From an uncultured Latescibacterota bacterium (GTDB lineage: Bacteria; Latescibacterota; UBA2968): a stretch of DNA of 64,000 bases. Shown here one piece after another: positions 27,722-35,353 of the stretch. The position numbers were made by a program, and so were the translations under genes. Under the pieces are notes generated by a model. That model searched no databases. It had not been told where the DNA came from and was given only the letters and a program-made list of their open reading frames with translations. Position 1 is the first letter of the stretch; every line of letters begins with the position of its first letter. The stretch lies in contig OY282377.1 of NCBI GenBank assembly GCA_958295785.1, positions 5,148,896 to 5,212,895 of the forward strand. Reading direction: 5' to 3'.

Positions 27722-27961
27722 TTACGATCCCGCAGAGGTCACAAAAACCGTTTCTTCAAGAGCGAGTGTGGCTGCTGCATACCGCAGTGCAGCGCGTATA
27801 TCTTCTAAAGCGAGCCTGGGGTAAGCGTCGAGCAAATCGTCTTCTGACGCGCCTTCACCCAGTTTTCTCAATATCAGATCCACGGGAATGCGCGTTCCTT
27901 TCACGACGGGTTTGCCCATCATCACTTTGGGATTGATTTCAATGCGGTCTAAGTTGTGCAT
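27722..27961 (-). CDS. DUF433 antitoxin
   Basis: The 79-residue product matches the DUF433 helix-turn-helix family: RIEINPKVMMGKPVVKGTRIPV, followed by LILRKLGEGASEDDLLDAYP. These proteins are usually paired with DUF5615 toxins and probably autoregulate. GGAGG precedes the ATG by seven bases. Confidence 0.88.
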   Translation of the reverse strand: MHNLDRIEINPKVMMGKPVVKGTRIPVDLILRKLGEGASEDDLLDAYPRLALEDIRAALRYAAATLALEETVFVTSAGS

Positions 27962-28275
27962 CGCCTGTCCTCCAGTTTTTCAAGCACCTGCTTTTTATGT
28001 TCTACAGTGATTGAAGTCAGAATATATCCAGACGGATTTGCATTTGTCAATCGCGTTTTCTCTCTGTGCTCTGTTGCGAAACGTTGCGTGACATAGCTGA
28101 ACGATTATTGACTTTGCATCCATACGGGACAGGGCTTTGTCGCGTTTGATCGGCGACTGCGCGATGCGAGTTACCGAAAAGGCGTTACCGTTCTTCCCGA
28201 TATGGACAGATGACAACACAATGGCTTATTCGAAATGAGAAGAGGCGGCGTGTTCAAAAATGCACACCGCCTCAA

Positions 28276-28377
28276 ATTGTTCTGGATAAAACAGGCACGC
28301 TAACCGCGGGAAAACCCTGTGTCATCGACATCGTTCTCGAAAACCACCACCGCGATCAGATGCGCCAACTTGCAGCC
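28276..28377 (+). pseudogene. relic of a heavy-metal P-type ATPase
   Basis: About 34 codons read IVLDKTGTLTAGKPCVIDIV with the phosphorylation motif DKTGTLT of P1B ATPases. A shifted frame just upstream reads GGVFKNAHRL, which resembles the preceding part of the same family. No membrane segments or nucleotide-binding domain remain. The relic lies in the ~450-base gap between the toxin-antitoxin pair and the amidase gene. Confidence 0.6.
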
Positions 28378-28414
28378 TGTAAAAAAGGATCAAAACATCT
28401 TTATCCGCAACATC

Positions 28415-29932
28415 CTACCGCTGCTTTGCGTAATTTAATATCCCCCGGAAAATGCGATCTGCATCGGATTCGCGCCTGTCGTGAAAGCGCAAGGCCCAGG
28501 CTTCGCCTTTGTCGTGTACATTGCGTATTTCCACCAGAACTTCTGCATACGCCGAATTGTTCCGCAACACCGCCAGATTGCGCCCCCCAATTTGCGTGGG
28601 CACGTCCGGCAAATTGAGGGCCTTTTGCAGAACCCGCGCAAAAGATCGAGACCGCGAATCGATTTTGCCCTGCCGCCCCCAATAAATAACCATAGGCCCT
28701 TTTGGGCGATTGGGACTGTTGTCTGCATGCAGCGATACAAACAAGGTCTGTCCAGGTCTTGCCCCCCGGAAAAACCGATTGGCTATTTTTACCCGTTGCG
28801 TGATATTGCGAAGCCCCGGGCGCACTGAAAAACTGTTCTGTCTATTGAAGACTTCATCGTTATAGACTTCATTTTGCTCGTGTACAAACGTCTTTGTGGC
28901 CGGATTATTGTCTCGGATGAGGTGATTCGGGCTGACCACTGTCATTTCCACCGCGGCGCCGGCAAGTCTCAGCTTTTGGTACAGGCGCAACCCGATATCG
29001 TACACAAATTCGTCCTCAACCACGTGTACCGGGCTTTTGTCGCCAGCGACATTGGAAACAATCGCGCCCGGGTCGCGCCCTCCGTGCCCCGGGTCGAGCA
29101 CGATGCGCCATCCTTTTAACGGCTGTGATTTACGCCCCTCTCGGCGCATTTGCAAATCGATCCCCGCATTGAAACCGCGCAGCAAATTGATGGCATTTCG
29201 ATAATCTTCTATCGGCTTGTTCTGTGACACTTCCCGATATTCTCGGCTTCGCTGCACGGGTGCTTTGGGCTGAAAAAAATAATACGGTCCATTCGCCGCC
29301 GCGATTTCTTTTACCTGCGTCCGTATCTTTAACTTTTGCCCCACATAAATGCGATCCGATTTGAGGCCATTGGCGCGTTTGAGTGCCGATAAACTGATGG
29401 CAAACCGCACGGCGATTTTAGAAAGTGAATCTCCTCGTTTCACCACGTATTCCATTTCGCCAAAAGAGGGTTGAACGCGACGTTCTCGCCCAGGAGATGG
29501 GCGAATGGGAGGCTTTTGTGTCGCAGCAGATCGCACGCGGAGGCGTTGTCCGGAGTAAATGCGATTCGATGTGAGGCCATTGAGCCGCTTGAGTTCGACC
29601 ACACTCATGGCGAACTGCTCGGCGATTTTCGTCAGCGAATCCCCCGGTTTTACCACATATTCTATATTTTTTTTCTGCCCAGAAGGCGGGCGCACCTGCG
29701 ACCGTTGCCTAGAAGCAGCATGCACGCGGAGGCGTTGTCCGGGGTAAATGCGATTCGATGTGAGGCCATTGAGCCGCTTGAGTTCGACCACATTCATGGC
29801 GAACTGCTCGGCGATTTTCGTCAGCGAATCCCCCGGTTTCACCACATAAATTTTTGTGAGCGCGGGCGTCTGCGCGGCGCACGACAAAAAAAAGGAGACC
29901 AGAAAAAAAAGTCGGATGTATTGAACGATCAT
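28415..29932 (-). CDS. LysM-containing N-acetylmuramoyl-L-alanine amidase
   Basis: The 505-residue product is an exported cell-wall amidase that cuts the bond between muramic acid and the stem peptide, and acts in the periplasm. After a signal or lipoprotein-like leader (1-20) come three LysM peptidoglycan-binding domains at ~28-72, ~93-137 and ~167-210. An Amidase_3 domain from ~283 shows the zinc ligands in LDPGHGG, VVEDEF and VSLHAD and the catalytic Glu in VEIRN. The first two LysM modules are nearly identical in DNA. The start at 29932 is chosen for the leader; no strong ribosome binding site is seen. Confidence 0.92.
   Translation of the reverse strand: MIVQYIRLFFLVSFFLSCAAQTPALTKIYVVKPGDSLTKIAEQFAMNVVELKRLNGLTSNRIYPGQRLRVHAASRQRSQVRPPSGQKKNIEYVVKPGDSLTKIAEQFAMSVVELKRLNGLTSNRIYSGQRLRVRSAATQKPPIRPSPGRERRVQPSFGEMEYVVKRGDSLSKIAVRFAISLSALKRANGLKSDRIYVGQKLKIRTQVKEIAAANGPYYFFQPKAPVQRSREYREVSQNKPIEDYRNAINLLRGFNAGIDLQMRREGRKSQPLKGWRIVLDPGHGGRDPGAIVSNVAGDKSPVHVVEDEFVYDIGLRLYQKLRLAGAAVEMTVVSPNHLIRDNNPATKTFVHEQNEVYNDEVFNRQNSFSVRPGLRNITQRVKIANRFFRGARPGQTLFVSLHADNSPNRPKGPMVIYWGRQGKIDSRSRSFARVLQKALNLPDVPTQIGGRNLAVLRNNSAYAEVLVEIRNVHDKGEAWALRFHDRRESDADRIFRGILNYAKQR
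29533..29848 (-). repeat. duplicated LysM module
   Basis: The 127 bases at 29533-29659 recur at 29722-29848 with three mismatches, a period of 189 bp, inside the amidase gene. This is a recent in-frame duplication of a LysM domain with its linker. Confidence 0.85.
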
Positions 29933-30246
29933 AACACCAGTCCACAGAAAGCATTTGGAATGACGAGACAGTAAATATATAGACCTTTTGGATACAAAAG
30001 ACAAGGAATGACTTGCGGTGAAACCCCTTATTATGGAGAATGTATTTGGTTAATCGCGCCAGCACACATAGCAGTATTTGCCAAATGGATTTGCCTGTCT
30101 CATAGTCTCAAAATATCTATATGTTTGAAAAACAATGCGTAATGTAGAATGCCACAACTTTGGCACGCGCCTTGCGTAAAAAGGGGGCGTCAGGTTAGAA
30201 ATCAACAGTGCCACAACCGCACAACACCTCGAGAAAGGAGCAGAAC
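29933..30246. other. divergent promoter region before pspA
   Basis: The 314-bp gap between the amidase start and pspA holds the sigma-54-type promoter at 30161-30176. I see no gene and no clear terminator. Confidence 0.6.
30161..30176 (+). promoter_or_regulatory. sigma-54-type promoter for pspA
   Basis: TGGCAC-N5-TTGCG matches the sigma-54 consensus TGGCAC-N5-TTGCA/T in all but the last base, with the invariant GG and GC doublets 24 and 12 bases before the expected start. The start would fall near 30186, about 60 bases before the pspA ATG. E. coli psp genes are also sigma-54-dependent, and a sigma-54 activator gene lies at 36669. Confidence 0.75.
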
Positions 30247-30924
30247 ATGGCACGCGGAATTTTTTTGAGAATGGCCGATATCGTCAAGGCCAATGTCAAC
30301 GACCTCATCACCCGTGCAGAAGACCCGGAAAAAATGATCCGCCAGATGATTCTGGAAATGGAAGAAGCCGTCAACAAAGCCACGGCCTCGGTCGGCACGG
30401 CTGTTGCCAATGAAAAACGCTTGGAAAGACAATCTCTCGAAAAACAAGATCAGATCGAAGCATGGCAGAAAAAAGCCGAATTGGCCGTCGCGGCCGGCGA
30501 AGACGACCTCGCCCGCCGCGCCCTCGAGCGCAAAGCCGCAACACAGGAAGCGGCCCGCGACCTCGAAGCGGCCTTGGAAGAAAGCCAAAAAACCTCTGCC
30601 CAACTCAAGCAACAACTCACCCAACTCAAAGCCAAACTCGACGAAGCGCGCACCCGCCAGGGCGCACTTATTGCCCGCCGCCGCGCAGCCGAAGCCCGCA
30701 AGCAAATTGCCAAGGGCCTTTCGGGCGTGGGCGATGACGCATTTTCGAGCTTTGAGCGGTTCCGCCAGCGCATCGAATCCGAAGAAGCCGAGGCCGAAGC
30801 CCATCAGGCGATGGCGGATTCCGACCCCTCGTTGGAAGAAGAATTTTCCAGACTTGAGCGCAAAAACACGGTTGAAGACGAACTCAACGCGCTGAAACAG
30901 AAACTGGGACAAAAAGATGCGTGA
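30247..30924 (+). CDS. pspA: PspA/IM30-family membrane-stress protein
   Basis: The 225-residue, almost wholly helical protein binds and protects the inner membrane under envelope stress (ESCRT-III-like fold). The N-terminal amphipathic helix is MARGIFLRMADIVKANVNDL, followed by EDPEKMIRQMILEMEEAV and coiled coils. The conserved AATQEAARDLEAALEE-type segment is present. AAAGGAG is seven bases before the ATG. The gene overlaps the next by eight bases and is headed by a sigma-54 promoter, so it is the first gene of the stress cluster. Confidence 0.93.
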   Translation: MARGIFLRMADIVKANVNDLITRAEDPEKMIRQMILEMEEAVNKATASVGTAVANEKRLERQSLEKQDQIEAWQKKAELAVAAGEDDLARRALERKAATQEAARDLEAALEESQKTSAQLKQQLTQLKAKLDEARTRQGALIARRRAAEARKQIAKGLSGVGDDAFSSFERFRQRIESEEAEAEAHQAMADSDPSLEEEFSRLERKNTVEDELNALKQKLGQKDA

Positions 30925-31588
30925 GCTGGAAAAACTCGCCGACGAAATCGCCCGCAAAATTGACCGAGCGGTCAATGGGGTGAAACAAAAAGCCAAAACG
31001 AGATGGAAACGGCAATGGGAGGCGCGCGTTCACAGCGCGAGGAGCGATCTTCTTGGCGCGGTCAATCCGCTCAAGCGCGTGCCCGACCGCCTCTCTGATC
31101 TCGCCACTGATGGGAGTTGTGCCATGCGTTATCTCTTTGCTTATGGTTTTATTGGAATGGCCGCGCTGCAAGGGTTTAGCGGTCTCATGCTCGTGCTGTA
31201 TTCATTGGTCGAACACCGCCCTTGGGCAAATGGCACAACTTCCGCCATGCTCGAACCCGTCAGCATCGGTCTCGTGCTCATGGTCAGTTCTCCACTTATC
31301 TGGTGGGCAGGTCGCCGGGTCAAGAGATCGGCGGACGAGAAATCACACGCCAAAAATCAAAATCGCATCCTGCGTCTCGCAAAAGAAAAAGGGGGCAGTC
31401 TCACGGTGATAGAAGCCGCAACAGAGAGCAAAATCACGGTTGAAAAAACCGAGGAAATTCTGCGCGAATTGGCCTTGGGCGGCCATGCGGAAATGCGAAT
31501 CTCCGATTCGGGGCTGGTCGTTTACCACTTCTTGGAAATCGAACGCTGGAATGAAAAACACTGGGCAAGACCCGTGGATGAACTTTGA
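30917..31588 (+). CDS. membrane protein with N-terminal coiled coil and C-terminal winged-helix-like domain
   Basis: The 223-residue product has a basic helical N-terminus (1-70), two transmembrane segments (~71-125) and a C-terminal ~65-residue domain. That domain reads NRILRLAKEKGGSLTVIEAA and then VEKTEEILRELALGGHAEMR, the pattern of a winged helix. Such a fold could bind DNA or protein at the membrane. The start overlaps pspA by eight bases, indicating translational coupling. I do not recognise an established family. Its place in the operon suggests a role like PspC or PspD, which is inference. Confidence 0.7.
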   Translation: MRELEKLADEIARKIDRAVNGVKQKAKTRWKRQWEARVHSARSDLLGAVNPLKRVPDRLSDLATDGSCAMRYLFAYGFIGMAALQGFSGLMLVLYSLVEHRPWANGTTSAMLEPVSIGLVLMVSSPLIWWAGRRVKRSADEKSHAKNQNRILRLAKEKGGSLTVIEAATESKITVEKTEEILRELALGGHAEMRISDSGLVVYHFLEIERWNEKHWARPVDEL

Positions 31589-31615
31589 TCGCCAGTGTTG
31601 CGGGAGGGCAAACTC

Positions 31616-31813
31616 ATGTTTGAAATTGGCATTATGGTTGCGATCATCATTCTCGCATCCGCAGTACACAAATACGTTGACAGGCGCACGAAAGGATCCA
31701 TCCCCAGCGACGCGGAAGAACGCTTGACCGCAAGAATGGACGAACTCGAGCGCAGGTTGACAGATATTCAGGACATCATGATCGCCATTGACGAAAAACT
31801 CAGCCGGAAATAG
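31616..31813 (+). CDS. PspB-like small membrane protein
   Basis: The 65-residue product has one N-terminal transmembrane helix (FEIGIMVAIIILASAVHKYV) and a charged helical tail ending RRLTDIQDIMIAIDEKL, which is the PspB layout. GGGAGGG is eight bases upstream. The tail motif recurs in the next gene, so the two probably bind the same partner. Confidence 0.75.
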   Translation: MFEIGIMVAIIILASAVHKYVDRRTKGSIPSDAEERLTARMDELERRLTDIQDIMIAIDEKLSRK

Positions 31814-31824
31814 GGGAGGGCAAC

Positions 31825-32157
31825 ATGCGTATTTTTCTATCGATCACCGTTGGCATCAGTTTGATTATTCTCGCAGGCGGTACAATTGGCTATATCTTCG
31901 ATGGCCCGACATTTGGAGGCGGTTTCATCTTGGTGGCAGCCTGGGCCGCTGTAACTGTCCTCGCCATTATCATCATCGAGGGAACGTTCACGCCAGAGTG
32001 GGCAAAAAATACAGGTTCGGAAAAACTGTCAAAACGCCTGAAAGAATGCGAGAAACGCCTCATTGACCTTCAAGACATCGCGATTGCCAACGATGAAAAA
32101 ATCAAGCGTCTCGAACCACAAACCCTCGTCACGCCTATATCCCCGCAGACCATTTAG
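31825..32157 (+). CDS. small membrane protein with PspB-like tail
   Basis: The 110-residue product has two transmembrane segments (~5-25 and ~33-53) and a C-terminal helix KLSKRLKECEKRLIDLQDI, continuing AIANDEK, that matches the tail of the preceding protein. It begins 11 bases after that gene, behind GGGGAGGG. Function is unknown; it is probably part of the Psp complex. Confidence 0.72.
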   Translation: MRIFLSITVGISLIILAGGTIGYIFDGPTFGGGFILVAAWAAVTVLAIIIIEGTFTPEWAKNTGSEKLSKRLKECEKRLIDLQDIAIANDEKIKRLEPQTLVTPISPQTI

Positions 32158-32226
32158 GATTGAGGCACAGGTGGCTGAAGCGATACGGATGCTTGGACGC
32201 CTGCGGCTTACGTCTCGTGCATTTTC

Positions 32227-32253
32227 GGGCGAGCACGGGGGCATCGGCCCTAC
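32227..32253 (+). repeat. dispersed hairpin repeat
   Basis: The left arm GGGCGA faces TCGGCC, so one base pair is broken. It sits within the stress cluster between the PspB-like genes and the 56-aa gene. Confidence 0.65.
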
Positions 32254-32315
32254 GGTTCTATCCTCGCATCTTGCCTCTTGCGTCTCGCTTGCATCCTCAA
32301 CAGAAAGGACATCCC

Positions 32316-32486
32316 ATGTTGGCCAAACTCATCGGCATCTCGCTCATCGTCATCGGCGGCTTTATTGCCCTCACTGTTCTCTTCCCGCTCATCGGCTCTC
32401 TGTTCGAGTTGATCTTTCTCCTGCTCAAACTCGCCCTTGCCATCGGATGTATCGCGGTCGGCTATCGGTTGGTCAAGAGAGATTGA
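32316..32486 (+). CDS. 56-residue hydrophobic membrane peptide
   Basis: Almost the entire product is hydrophobic (LAKLIGISLIVIGGFIALTV, then a second segment) with a short basic tail YRLVKRD. The start at 32316 has AGAAAGGA upstream with proper spacing; longer frames upstream run through the hairpin repeat. No family is recognised. Confidence 0.6.
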   Translation: MLAKLIGISLIVIGGFIALTVLFPLIGSLFELIFLLLKLALAIGCIAVGYRLVKRD

Positions 32487-32547
32487 CGGAGAAATCCGGC
32501 TCGCTTAATAGAGATAACTGTGAATTTTTTTCACCCATGGAGACAAA

Positions 32548-33126
32548 ATGAAAACGCCTGACCAAACCCTGATTCGCGCATCCCTTGCGGGCGACCGCCG
32601 CGCTTTTGAAAAACTCTACCACAAATACCGCAACCTGATCTACAGCATCCTCGTGCAGCGCGTTTCAGACCGCGACACTGTTGACGACCTGATGCAAAAC
32701 ACCTTTTATCGCGCCTATCGCTCGCTCCACACCTTCAAAGGCCATGCCGCATTTTCGACTTGGCTCACGCAAATTGCCCTCAACGCCTATCGCTCGCATC
32801 TGCGCTCGCAACGGGTTCGGCAAAACTGGGTCAGCCACACCGAAGATCCGGAAGCCGTTCACAACGTCATCCGCGACCTCGCGCCCGGCAATCGCCCAGA
32901 CCAGATTGTGGAGCATCGAGAACGCATTGCATTGGTTCACAAAAGCATTCAAAACTTGCCCGAACGCTATCGCAAAGCCATGTGGTTGCGCTATGTGATG
33001 GACTGGTCTTATGAGGAAATTACGCAGGTGCTCCAAGTGCCGCTCGGAACCGTGAAGACCTGGTTGTTCCGCGCCCGGCAGCAACTCAAAGCCGAATTTC
33101 TCAAACTCGATTTACAGCCCGGGTGA
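32548..33126 (+). CDS. ECF-type RNA polymerase sigma factor
   Basis: The 192-residue product is a sigma-70 family group 4 (RpoE-like) factor. Region 2 shows FEKLYHKYRNLIYSI and DLMQNTFYRAYRSL, and region 4 shows LPERYRKAMWLRYVMDWSYE, then GTVKTWLFRARQQL. GGAG lies before the ATG, and an inverted repeat GTGAA-TTTTT-TTCAC is about 15 bases upstream at ~32520. No recognisable anti-sigma factor follows; the neighbours are membrane proteins of the stress cluster that could play that part. Confidence 0.9.
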   Translation: MKTPDQTLIRASLAGDRRAFEKLYHKYRNLIYSILVQRVSDRDTVDDLMQNTFYRAYRSLHTFKGHAAFSTWLTQIALNAYRSHLRSQRVRQNWVSHTEDPEAVHNVIRDLAPGNRPDQIVEHRERIALVHKSIQNLPERYRKAMWLRYVMDWSYEEITQVLQVPLGTVKTWLFRARQQLKAEFLKLDLQPG

Positions 33127-33208
33127 TAAATACCCGTTGCTTTTTAGCTTTTGGACATACATATTTGGAATACAGGGCGCGGACGCATAACAAATTCAAG
33201 GAGGGATT

Positions 33209-33793
33209 ATGCAAATTTGGTGGGCCGAGCTTACCTTGCTCAACCAAGTGTTCTACGGCATTGCCGTGTTTTTCAGTTTTTTGTTTTTTTGGCAACTCCT
33301 CACCACGCTCATCGGCTTGGGCGATTCTGTCGATGGCTTTGGTGCCCATGATGTGGGGCCAGATGTCGATGGGTTTTACGACCACGGCGCCGTTGCCTTT
33401 CAACTGCTTTCGATACGATCTGTGATCGCTTTTGGGATGCTCTTTGGGTGGGCGGGCGCGCTCTATCTCGATTCGGGCTATTCTGTTGAAGAGGCGGTTA
33501 TTCGCGGCTTTGTATGGGGGGCCGCGGGAATGGTCTTGGTTGCCTACTTCTTCTACAAAGTGCAACAACTCTCCGAATCCCATACCCGAAACCTATCGTC
33601 CTGCATTGGCAATGAAGGCGAGGTCTATCTCGACATTCCCGAAGACGGCACCGGTCAAATTCGCGTGATGGAAAGCGGCGCTGTCAACTACGTCTCTGCC
33701 CGCAGCAAGGGCGGACAGTCCATCCAGCACAAGACGCCGGTTCGCGTGCTGCGTACACTCGACACCACCACTGTTGAAGTCGAACCCATTTAA
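33209..33793 (+). CDS. YuaF/NfeD-like membrane protein, partner of flotillin
   Basis: The 194-residue product has two or three transmembrane segments (~15-40, ~68-90, ~97-115) and a C-terminal OB-like beta domain (~125-190, GNEGEVYLDIPEDGTGQIRV). This is the YqiJ/YuaF/NfeD1b layout, whose genes typically stand beside flotillin genes as here. GGAGGG precedes the ATG by four bases, and the flotillin gene follows after 19 bases. Confidence 0.85.
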   Translation: MQIWWAELTLLNQVFYGIAVFFSFLFFWQLLTTLIGLGDSVDGFGAHDVGPDVDGFYDHGAVAFQLLSIRSVIAFGMLFGWAGALYLDSGYSVEEAVIRGFVWGAAGMVLVAYFFYKVQQLSESHTRNLSSCIGNEGEVYLDIPEDGTGQIRVMESGAVNYVSARSKGGQSIQHKTPVRVLRTLDTTTVEVEPI

Positions 33794-33812
33794 TTTTTTT
33801 CAAGGAGGGTTT

Positions 33813-35327
33813 ATGCCTGCTGACCTCATTCTCACCATCATCTTGGGAACCGTTGTGTTTCTGCTGTTCCTCACTTTCATCTCGCGTTACAAGCGTTGTC
33901 CATCGAACAAAATTCTCGTCATTTACGGCAAAACGGGTGGCGGCACAGCCGCGAAATGCGTCCACGGCGGCGCGGCGTTTGTCTTGCCCCTGTTGCAGGA
34001 TTACGAGTACCTCGACCTCGAGCCCTTTGTCGTGCCCATCGATTTGGACAACGCGCTTTCGCAGGAAAACATCCGCGTATCCGTGCCCACCACGGTCACG
34101 GCGGCCATCTCCAACCAGCCCGGCATTATGCACAATGCGTCCATTCGCCTTTTGGGCCTGTCCCGCGATAAAATTCAGAGCCAATCGCAAGACATCATCC
34201 TCGGGCAGATGCGCGCGGTTATTGCAACCATGCAAATTGAGGAAATCAACCGAGACCGGCAGGCATTTATGGCGAAAGTCAATGAAGCCGTTTCCACTGA
34301 AATGGAAAAAATTGGCCTGGCGGTTATCAACGTCAACATCAAAGACATTGACGACGAGAGCGGATACATCAAAGCCATCGGTCAAAAAGCAGCCGCCGAA
34401 GCCGTGAATCAGGCGTCTATTGACGTGGCCGAACAAGAACGACATGGACAAGTCGGCGTGGCCGAACGCGCGCGCGACAGACGGCGAGATGTCGCAGCCG
34501 CCGAATCAGAGGCCGAGGTGGGCGAAGCCGAAGCCGCACGCGACAGGCGGCGGCAAGTTGCCGCGCTCGAATCACAAGCCGAAATTGGCGAAGCCGAGGC
34601 AGGGCGCGACAAGCGTCAAAATGTCGCGTCTCTCGAAGCCGAAGCCGTGCAATCTGAAACCGAAGCCGAAGCCAAAACAGCCGGCTATCGCGCAGAACAG
34701 CGCGTGGCTGAAGAATCTGCACGCCGAAAATCAGAAGAAGCGACCAAAGCCACGGATGGCGCGGTTCGCGTGGCCCAAGAGATCGCGGAAAAAGCAGCCG
34801 AAGAAGCCCGCGCACTGCGCGAAGAAGCGCGGTTGCGCGCAGAAATCGTGGTTCAGGCAGAGGCCGAAAAGCAACGCCAAGTCGTGCAGGCCGAAGCGGA
34901 AAAAGCACAGCGACAACTGATTGCCGAGGGCGAAGCCGCCGCCATTCTCGCGCAAAAACAGGCCGAAGCCCAAGGTACGCACGCCATTCTCAACGCCAAG
35001 GCCGAGGGGTACAAACAACTCGTCGCAGCCTGTGGCAACAACGACCAAGCGGCGGCGGCCTTCCTGATCATCGAGCGCCTCACCGAAGTCGCCGGCATCC
35101 AAGCCGAAGCCATTCGCAATCTGCCCATCGACAAAGTGATGGTGTGGGACGGTGGCAATGGCGACAGCGGCATGTCCAACTTGGGACAACGCCTGATGGG
35201 CGCGCTGCCCCCCATGCACGATCTCGCGCGCATGGCCGGCCTGGAATTGCCCGAATTTTTGGGCAAAATGAACGGCGACCAAGCGGCTGGGGAAGATGGC
35301 AAATCCGATGCTTCAAAAGACGAATAG
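33813..35327 (+). CDS. flotillin-family protein
   Basis: The 504-residue protein organises membrane microdomains (YqiK/FloT type). A short N-terminal membrane segment (4-24) leads into an SPFH/PHB domain (~25-200). A very long Ala/Glu-rich coiled coil follows, with repeats of VGEAEAARDRRRQVA type at ~215-290, and a C-terminal ~70-residue domain. AAGGAGGG precedes the ATG. In B. subtilis and others, flotillins and PspA share induction by membrane stress. Confidence 0.92.
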   Translation: MPADLILTIILGTVVFLLFLTFISRYKRCPSNKILVIYGKTGGGTAAKCVHGGAAFVLPLLQDYEYLDLEPFVVPIDLDNALSQENIRVSVPTTVTAAISNQPGIMHNASIRLLGLSRDKIQSQSQDIILGQMRAVIATMQIEEINRDRQAFMAKVNEAVSTEMEKIGLAVINVNIKDIDDESGYIKAIGQKAAAEAVNQASIDVAEQERHGQVGVAERARDRRRDVAAAESEAEVGEAEAARDRRRQVAALESQAEIGEAEAGRDKRQNVASLEAEAVQSETEAEAKTAGYRAEQRVAEESARRKSEEATKATDGAVRVAQEIAEKAAEEARALREEARLRAEIVVQAEAEKQRQVVQAEAEKAQRQLIAEGEAAAILAQKQAEAQGTHAILNAKAEGYKQLVAACGNNDQAAAAFLIIERLTEVAGIQAEAIRNLPIDKVMVWDGGNGDSGMSNLGQRLMGALPPMHDLARMAGLELPEFLGKMNGDQAAGEDGKSDASKDE

Positions 35328-35353
35328 GTGTCGCTTACACCCTCCATCAAAAA

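Noticed and set aside
29533-29848. Possible CRISPR-like or transposon repeat in the amidase gene
   Set aside because: It is a duplicated LysM domain in frame.
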